DNA of 64,000 nucleotides from the NCBI GenBank assembly GCA_026214975.1, contig CM047813.1, positions 28,094,797-28,158,796 on the forward strand. Direction: 5' to 3'. This stretch comes from Gentiana macrophylla. Taxonomy: Eukaryota > Streptophyta > Magnoliopsida > Gentianales > Gentianaceae. Within the stretch, counting starts at the first letter, position 1. Every line of letters starts with the position of its first letter. This document shows positions 57,301 through 64,000 of this stretch, in pieces. Under the pieces are notes generated by a model. It worked only from the letters and a program-made list of their open reading frames with translations, searched no databases and was not told where the DNA came from. Position numbers and translations under genes: made by a program.

Positions 57301-58041
57301 CTTACAGCCTTACTAGTGTTACTTTTTAATTAGTCTCATCCTCTTAATCTCTTACTAGTGTTAATTTGTCAAAAATATTCTCAAAAAGCATACTATCAAT
57401 TACCCAACAAACATAATCACAAAAAAAAACAGCGCTTTTATTCTACAATATACAACAAATCAAAAAGAGGGAAAAACAGGGCTTTTGTCCTTTCAATTTC
57501 TAAAAAAACAATCAACTGAGTTATTGATGATTGATGAAGGAATAGTGACTTACTTGAGATGAAAATTCCAGATTAATCATTAATAGATGATGATTGCCGT
57601 TATAGTGCCCGGAATCAATGACCGGTGGCCATAGACTGCATTTGAGGAGGATGAACGAAGGCTGTTTCCGTTTGCGACTGATTGCCGTTTTCTTCTTCTT
57701 CTTCTTTTTTTATTTTACCAGAATGCTATTCTGTGTAAATATAACCTGAGTTTTTTTTTTTTTTTTTTTTTTTATTAATTTAGGAAGCTAGTGTCGAAAA
57801 GCTTATTGCTAAGTGTTTCAAAAAAAAAAAAAAAAAAGATATTTCAAAAAAAGTGGGCTTATCAAATATTTAAAAAAGTGGGCTTATCAAAAAAAGTGGA
57901 CAGCAAGAGTGGGCTTATCAAATTTTAATCTGGTGGGCTTAATATCTGCTGGGCTGAATCATAGAGTACTACTAAAAAAATAAAAAATAAAAATTGGGGT
58001 GGGCTTAGCCCCCTTAAGCCTAGTGAACAGCTCTGTCTTTG
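54364..58041 (-). mobile_element. hAT transposon with 8-bp target duplication ATGATAAT
   Basis: The left end is CAAGGAAGGAGCCAGGA. The right end on the opposite strand is CAAAGACAGAGCTGTTC, giving a short imperfect terminal repeat. The host duplication ATGATAAT is perfect at 54356-54363 and 58042-58049, which fixes the boundaries and the superfamily. A single transposase-like gene is on the minus strand. A low-complexity stretch at 57750-57840 and repeated GTGGGCTTATCAAA words at 57850-57930 lie near the right end. Confidence 0.93.
54631..57089 (-). pseudogene. hAT transposase (ZMYM1/TTF-type), near-complete but frameshifted
   Basis: From ATG at 57089 the N-terminal part contains NKRDEIRRAYIEMGPHQPHL and WLEYSPSKNAAFCFPCF, the TTF-type zinc-finger region. 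The frame changes near 56660 (before VDGFTNWKRVGDG) and again near 56535. From about 56530 a long open frame runs to 54631. It holds a DUF4371-like core with D residues in CLVDKAKDLSNKEQ and GQGYDGASNM, and ends with the hAT dimerisation segment LILTLPVSIATTKMAFSAMK. The protein would cut and paste the element. With two frame changes this copy probably cannot act. Confidence 0.9.
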
Positions 58042-58049
58042 ATGATAAT

Positions 58050-59400
58050 GACTTAAAGGAGTGTTCTGTGTCGTGGAATGCATGAAAGAGAGGAGTAGCC
58101 GACGGATGATGTTATCGCTATAAGAGAAGAGATATGTTTCACGTTTTGGTGATTTTGAAGTGTGGGAAGAAGAGTCTGGAAATGGTATGATCATATACCA
58201 TTGTCCTAGTTTGAAGCTGAAAATCTGCAAATGATGCAAATGGACGTATATGATGTGAAGCTAATTTCTGATTGGTGGAGAACTGAAATTTCTCATTGGC
58301 TGGGAGTTTTAATATTTTTTATATTGGTTAAATCCTTATGATTTGATTGACCGATCAATTAAAAGTCCTTGGGCCCATTGACCAAGCAAAGGAGACGTGG
58401 AAAGCAGCAAATGGAGATATGTGACAATTGAATTGAATATATCATTAGACATCACATGGTACGTATGAACTGAGCAAGAAAAAGAAAGGGGACGGCGGCT
58501 GCTCTGCTATTTTTATTTCTTTTCATTGTGAGCAAACATCATTGGAGATTTTTATAATTATTTTGTGATTCTTCAACAATGATGGTTTTTTAATTTCTTT
58601 TATTCCAGTTGAAGAATTATTGAAACCTCGATGTAACTGATTGTGAGATCAAATTGTGTTTCTTCCTCGTTGATTTATTGGTATTTGTTCATCTTCTGCC
58701 ATAATTTCTTCACGATTATTAGTTGGGTTAATTATTTTTGCAGGGTAATTGATATAACTAATTAATCGATTGTCAATTGAAACGATAAGTCCGTAATTGC
58801 TTATTAGTTTTAATAAGGTGACGAGTGGTATGATTGTACTTGTTCGCAGCTGGTTAACCCGTTACCACGAAAGTGAATAATCTGGATTAAAATTAACTCG
58901 CGTGTGTGTTAATATTCAGAATCGGATCTCTTAAATATTAATGCTGCCGGAACACCAAACTCTTATGACCGTGTCTAGGAGTGTCTTTCGGTTAGAGTAT
59001 AATTAGTGACCGTGTCTTAATTATCGAAATTAGAAGAGGTTGGTTACTTGGCGTGTGTCGGTAACTGTAACTGAATTATTAATAAAAATAAGTATTTTTG
59101 CATCAATGATCAGTCGAGGAAATTGAGATGGAAGTAATCAACTTCAGCTGGAGCCTTCCTATTATTGATTTTCGTCACTACTTGATATCACACTTTCTCG
59201 TTTATTAGAATTGTTTATTTTAATTATTGCACGTTTAGTTAATTCACCACGACTTGGATTTCTATTTTTTTGTTCTGAAAGAAATAATCTTTCGTTCCCT
59301 GAGGATTCGATCCCTGCTTCCACTATACTAGTTATAGATGTTGGAGGTGTTTATTTTGGTGGTTTAACGACACACCAACACGTTATGACTATACGTTTCT
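58050..59400. other. Spacer, possibly LTR-derived on its right side
   Basis: The stretch at 59285-59330 (CCTGAGGATTCGATCCCTGC) resembles a string found near the ends of some gypsy-type LTRs. No partner or coding was found. The 3' part is close to the minus-strand LTR that follows. Confidence 0.4.
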
Positions 59401-59997
59401 AGCTTAGCTTATCTTGGTTACGTCAACATTCAAGGTCACTACGCATGGCGTTCATCAGCCTGAAGATATACTTGCTAACTAACGGTGATTAGCAACTGAT
59501 AGCTCCGGGGTCTCCCCGGTATGCGTATACGTTCGATAAATTTCCTCCACTACCCTTCAGCCTTTTGAGCCAGTAGCGTTGTTCACCTTCTATGAACGTA
59601 TCACATTCCCGATATGAAATAGTGCATAACCAAGAATATGTGACGTTTTATCTTTTACTATCACGTATGTAATTTCATTGTGTATTAACTAGCCACCTAA
59701 GTGTTTTCAAGGCAAAGCTCACCTTATCAACTCTACTCCCTCACTTAGACAGCTAGAAATCACATCCTATCAAGTACAATGACATTGATGAACTCTAGTT
59801 CATCAAAGCACAAGCCCTTTCATGCCCTTTCGACGGATCCGAACTTCAACACCCTTTAAGAGTACATCCGGTGCCGAAACTAAACGAATCGGAAAATCAA
59901 TCGAGGCTTGTTCATGTTTAATTAATGTTATTATACCATGAAAAAACGTTTAAAATCCCAAACGTAGCTTAAACAAGGTTTTATCAAAACTGGGGAC

Positions 59998-60297
59998 AAT
60001 GCGTGCGCATCCTTATGGAATGCGTGCGCATTCCCTGACTAAAAACATGCTGAAAATCACTGCCCAGCCAAGGCGTGCACATTGCTTGTAATGCGTGCGC
60101 ATTAGTCATGCTGTGAGCATCATGAACCACTCTGAACCAACAATGCATGCGCATTCCCTTGAATGCGTGCGCATTGCACCTGCTGTGAAAAAGGAATTGC
60201 ATCCTGAATCACGAATGCGTACACATTCAACCTGCTGCACTTAAACTAAGCAATCCTGTAACAGGAATGTGTGTGCATTGCTAGGCAATGCGTATGC
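59998..60297. repeat. Nine copies of the near-palindrome AATGCGTGCGCATT
   Basis: Copies lie at about 59998, 60018, 60074, 60101, 60145, 60165, 60213, 60265 and 60286. Most are in pairs spaced by 19-27 bases. Differences are mostly C-to-T or G-to-A at CpG. The plus-strand sister LTR has a single copy, AATGCGCACGCATT, near 1315. Confidence 0.9.
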
Positions 60298-60992
60298 ATT
60301 CAACACAGAAAAACCCTAATCACCTAGTTTTCTGCACTTTGCGATCTCTACTCAATTCCAAACATGTTCTATACGATTTTTACCATAAAAACATAACTTT
60401 TATGATCCAAATCAAACCTTAATCCTTAAACATCATATAGACATAAAACTTGATACAAAAACGCATCAAAACACAATCTAACCACTCTAAACTATAACTA
60501 ATTTGTAGGAAGAGCCTCTTACATTTTAGCAAGATATTCCAACTCAACCTCTTAGAAAAACTGCAGCAAACTTGATCCTTTTCTGAATAAACCTATGTGA
60601 TCAGTCCATAAACACATTAGATACGATCACACGCTTCTATAACAACGGAACTACAAATTTATGAGTTTAGATCCATTAAACTCAGCCAAGAACATATCTA
60701 GGTCGAAATTCATACCTTGAGAAAAGCTCCAACTTTCTGGTGTTGAATCGATGCTCTCTTCACGACGATTCCGTTGCTCTACTCTGATCTGAAAACGATT
60801 GAGATTCGACTTAGAACCGATAGAAAATCTCTCAGCCCTAAATTTTGCTCTCTGCGCCGTTTTCAAAGAACGTAGGAAATTTCTGATTTCTTTTTGGTTA
60901 TAGGAACTAATGGGATGTATTTTCCTTAAATAACAAATCCCAAAAATAATAAAATATTATTATTTTCCCTTAATTATAAAATCAGATTTTCC

Positions 60993-60995
<3 letters not shown>

Positions 60996-61065
<70 letters not shown>
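60996..61065. repeat. (AT)35 microsatellite
   Basis: A perfect AT dinucleotide run of 70 bases lies near the start of the minus-strand LTR. Confidence 0.95.
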
Positions 61066-61068
<3 letters not shown>

Positions 61069-61159
61069 CTCATAAACTTAACTCCAATAAAAAAAGTCAG
61101 AATAATAATATTTCGTTTTCGCAAAATGACACGTCTGCCCTTTCCCGAAAATCGGAATA

Positions 61160-63180
61160 TTACACGAAGAGGGCTTCATCTTGATACAAATTTTACTCCA
61201 ATCGGGTAAGAGTTTCATAAACCTTTTTTTCTAGATCTAAATGTGTTCTTGAGGTTTTCTTAGCAATTTAATGTTTGAAAGGTTGTAGTAATCGTAGAAC
61301 CTTGTTCTATGGGCAAGAATTCGTGTTGGTTGTTGAATCTTCAAGCTTTCTTCATAGTGTTCCTGGTGTTCTTGAAGCTCAAGTTGAAAAATCATCTTTT
61401 GTTCAAGATTCGAGGTGAGAGGTTTTCAAATCGAATATATGGGTGTTATGGCTTTGAATCTTGTTTATAATCTATAGAAATTGATAGAAATCGTTGATTT
61501 AAATGTTAGAGGTGAAATGGGTTCGAAGTTGCAGCTTTTTGTTCTTCATTTCGCAGATCTGGGGAAGTTGGCGGGCGCCAATGATGAACAGTGAGCTCTA
61601 TTTATTATTGGCGGATACCAGAGCTGTTTGGCGACCGTCAAAGTCTTCCAGTAAATTTCTGGATAGTTTGGCGGACGCCAAGCCATTTGGTGGGCGCCGA
61701 TGTTCTTGGCGGACACCAAAATAGTTTGGCAGGCACCAAAGTTACCAGATTTTGGACAGGATGTTACTGAGTGCTGTTGGTGGGCGCCAAAGTGACCAGA
61801 ATAGTAGACTCATGTTTTCTAGCCCGTTTTGAAGCTTGCCTTAGTTTAGAGCCTTGTGTGGTTTGTTGTAAAGTTAGGTGTACGTGTTCTAGTGGTTTTG
61901 GCTCCACACCGTGTCTCACGGGACATTGGAACACTCTACATATTGGCCTTACATGAGTTGACTTGAGTTCAATGTCTTACTTGTAACATAACAAAGTTAA
62001 GGGTTCGGTTTCTGGTGTATTAAGCTCAGCACCTTGTGGAGACCCTCTGTGGAGGGAAACTCGGAATCACCGGAATCCTTATGCCTTAGCCTCATGGATA
62101 TTGGATCAGATTCTATTATTTATGTTCTATGTGTTAAGTAGTGTAATGTAGAGTCCGTCTAACGTCTAGTGGTCCCTAAGAATCCTTTTTATGAGTAGTG
62201 AACTTAGGAGGTTAGAATAATCGCTTAATTACGTACTTGAGTTGTCTAAAAGCTAAAACATGTTAGTCCTTGGTATGGCACGTTTATACATCGCTTCACG
62301 GTATTGTTACGCCTCCACCTGATCAGATATCTAACTAGACTCGCGTAATAATCCGCATGGTTAGCAACCGTGTCCATCAGAGATGTTGAGGATATGTCTC
62401 GGTGCATTGTCACCCTGCAAAGTGTCCTTTGACTAACATGTAACAAATGTCTATTTGGTTGAGTCGACAAGTGAGACTAGTAGAGTGTGGCAAGCGAGAG
62501 AAACATGCGTGACATTATGTTTGCTTGTTATTCATGTGCTATAACTTGTGTAGATTTGGTGCTTCTACCCTTTACTGAGTACGTTTGTGCTTACCCCTTT
62601 AGTATGTTGTTCCTTACTCCGAGAATGTGGTTTTGTTGTAGACTGAGTTTGAGATTGGTTAAGAGTGATTCCCGAAATTACAATTCGTTGTATCAATGGT
62701 ATAGAACCTTCCTTTTCCTTTTGTAATAGTTTGAGATATTTGTACATTTGGTTTGTAAAGAAAGAGTTGTAATAGTTGAATGGATATTCAATCTTGTGTA
62801 TTATATTATTTTTGGTAGTTGTTTTAGTTGTAGTATGTGTTATTTATCAATCGTTGTAATAAGCTTTTAAGCTTCTCGAGTCTATGTTTTCATTTTCTGT
62901 GTGTTTTCGTTATTGATGATGTCAGACTTACGTATAGAATCGATTTATTTTAATTATATACGTGTCAGACGTCGTTTTCCGGTTAAGGACTCGGTATTCG
63001 AATCAATGTTGTAAACACTGATGCTTTGTTTTGTGTTGTGTTTTGAGTTGTGTTTTGTTTTAATCCGGTTGGATTCCGGCTTCGCCTGGCTTTCTCCAGC
63101 TTTGTATCTACTTTCACCGGCGTTTGTCGGCTTTCCAATTAAAGCTTTCGTATTTTCGAAAGAAAAAAGGAATATTTGTC
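61160..63180 (+). repeat. Related long LTR lacking its first part, plus orientation
   Basis: CGAAGAGGGCTTCATCTTGA at 61160 corresponds to position about 840 of the LTR at 344-2625. The order of later blocks (TACTGAGTACGTTTGTGCTTAC near 62575 against TAAGTACTTTGTACTTACC near 2130, read in overlapping parts) is parallel. The sequences differ enough to be another subfamily. The copy lies head to head with the minus-strand LTR. Confidence 0.55.
61569..61790. repeat. Eight copies of the near-palindrome TTGGCGGGCGCCAA
   Basis: Copies lie at about 61569, 61608, 61629, 61669, 61688, 61707, 61726 and 61779. Variants are GGCGGACGCC, GGTGGGCGCC, GGCGGACACC and GGCAGGCACC. They occupy the centre of the LTR, as the AATGCG words do in the neighbouring copy. 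Confidence 0.9.
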
Positions 63181-63183
63181 TAT

Positions 63184-63502
63184 GAGCACCCACAATGGTG
63201 GGTTTAGCAAAAGGTTTAAACATTTACAATAGGTTTATGCCCATTGGAGTATGGTGACTAAGCAAAGGTTTCTAGGAAAAGGTTTGTAGAAATGAACCGG
63301 TTCATTTCCTGCCAAGTCCTTTTTTCTTTTTTCTTTTTTAAGTTTGTGTGTAGTAGAAAAAAAATTATGTGCAAGGATCCATGCTATAAAGCTTTATAAA
63401 AGGTTTATCTGTTGTAGAGAAAAATGTTTTTACCAAAAGTTTATACATATATGGTGTGGCATAGTCATAAAACTTTTAAAAGGTTTATGACTGGAGATGC
63501 TC
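63184..63502. mobile_element. Tourist-like MITE
   Basis: The ends are GAGCACCCACAATGG and, on the other strand, GAGCATCTCCAGTCATAAAC. TAA follows the right end and TAT precedes the left, so the 3-bp duplication is imperfect. The interior has repeated AAAAGGTTTA words and a perfect 20-bp palindrome at 63289-63308 (GAAATGAACCGGTTCATTTC). Confidence 0.6.
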
Positions 63503-63641
63503 TAATAAACACACCCCAACATTCGCATGCGTCTGCATATATGATGTCAAATACGTAATCACATTTAAAAAAAATCCTATATAAATAAAAATAAGGGGGA
63601 GTGGTTTAAAAGGACAAAAAAAAAGTGGGAAAATGGGAATC

Positions 63642-63799
63642 AGGACAGTGGAAATATAAATTGGATGATAAGCATAAATCCATTGTTCATAACCCCAAAT
63701 CTACTATTTGTTGTAGTGGAAATGACCACAAATCCAATGTTTCACTATCACAGTGAAATAAGGACATGTCCTTTTTACCCAAAAAAATTCCACTGTCCT
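63642..63799. repeat. Inverted repeat, MITE-like
   Basis: AGGACAGTGGAA at 63642-63653 is mirrored by TTCCACTGTCCT at 63788-63799. Inside are smaller inverted words (AAGGACATGTCCTT near 63760, and TTTCACT/AGTGAAA). No target duplication was seen. Confidence 0.55.
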
Positions 63800-64000
63800 C
63801 TTTGTATATTTCTACGTTCAAATTGTCATTTTTAACAATAAACCCTAAAAATAAAAACATGTTAGAACAAATTGCAAAGTCTCCCAATGCATCACAAAAG
63901 GCATTTTAGGTCCATAAGCCTCTATAATGTGTTTATAAAGTTCTTTCGAAGGTTTTGGCTAACCGCATCAAGTCTGCTTGCCCTTCTGTATTGATGAGAG
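63800..64000. other. Right edge of window, nothing recognised
   Basis: No coding or repeat feature can be supported in the last 200 bases. Confidence 0.4.

Larger units (their letters stand above)
59401..61155 (-). repeat. Long LTR, same family as 344-2625, minus orientation
   Basis: Read on the minus strand it begins near 61155 with TGTAATATTCCGATTTTCGG and continues with GGGAAAGGGCAG. It shares CACCGGATGTACTCTTAAAGG, the TTGTGCTTTGATGAACTAG block, ACTTAGGTGGCTAGTTAAT and other blocks with the copy at 344-2625, in the same order. Its left end is not exact. Confidence 0.75.

Noticed and set aside
1..64000. CRISPR arrays, operons, ribosome-binding sites
   Set aside because: The window is plant nuclear DNA; the tandem arrays found are inside retrotransposons and have no CRISPR-like spacing or cas genes.

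Overview
This is nuclear DNA of a flowering plant, very probably a eudicot. It has GT-AG introns, AT-rich spacers, and three conventional plant genes in a dense mass of transposable elements. I cannot name the species. The conventional genes are: (1) a NodH-like Golgi-type sulfotransferase on the minus strand (6708-10163), for which I traced six coding exons including a 30-nt first exon; (2) an intronless mitochondrial phosphate carrier of the PHT3/MPT type (22704-23801, plus); (3) a cyclin-dependent kinase inhibitor of the KRP/ICK family (41122-43021, plus, four coding exons). No rRNA, tRNA or CRISPR array was seen.

Layout. 1-6700 holds a TRIM-family LTR, one very long LTR, a LINE RNase H fragment and a decayed Copia gag. 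6.7-10.2 kb is the sulfotransferase gene. 11145-11702 is an intact TRIM element (TSD CCTAA). 12819-19968 is a complete non-autonomous Ty3/gypsy element of Tat/Ogre type (TSD ATTAG) with gag-protease on the minus strand, an apparently intron-containing ORF on the plus strand and a 67-bp tandem array; it has no reverse transcriptase or integrase. 22.7-23.8 kb is the carrier gene. 24381-27115 is a complete gag-only Copia element (TSD GTAAT). 28-33.5 kb has unrecognised gene-like fragments, a Helitron 3' end and a broken LINE. 33510-36288 is an unusual three-LTR element with two arrays of hairpin-forming repeats (TSD ACACT). 38490-40242 is an internally deleted Copia (TSD TTTTA). 40.2-43.4 kb is the KRP gene, with a Copia end in its last intron. 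43.8-52.5 kb is mostly minus-strand Copia wreckage plus a Tourist-like MITE and a degenerate tandem array. 54364-58041 is a hAT element (8-bp TSD ATGATAAT) with a near-complete ZMYM1-like transposase. 59.4-63.2 kb is two long LTRs head to head. 63.2-64 kb holds a MITE and an inverted repeat.

The most unusual signals are non-coding. Members of one long-LTR family each carry a different ~14-nt, GC-rich, near-palindromic word, amplified up to nine times in the middle of the LTR. The three-LTR element carries tandem ~50-bp units whose hairpin arms show some paired changes. The Tat-type element combines an antisense spliced ORF with a palindrome-bearing satellite-like array. The three host genes have unrelated functions and show no sign of acting together.
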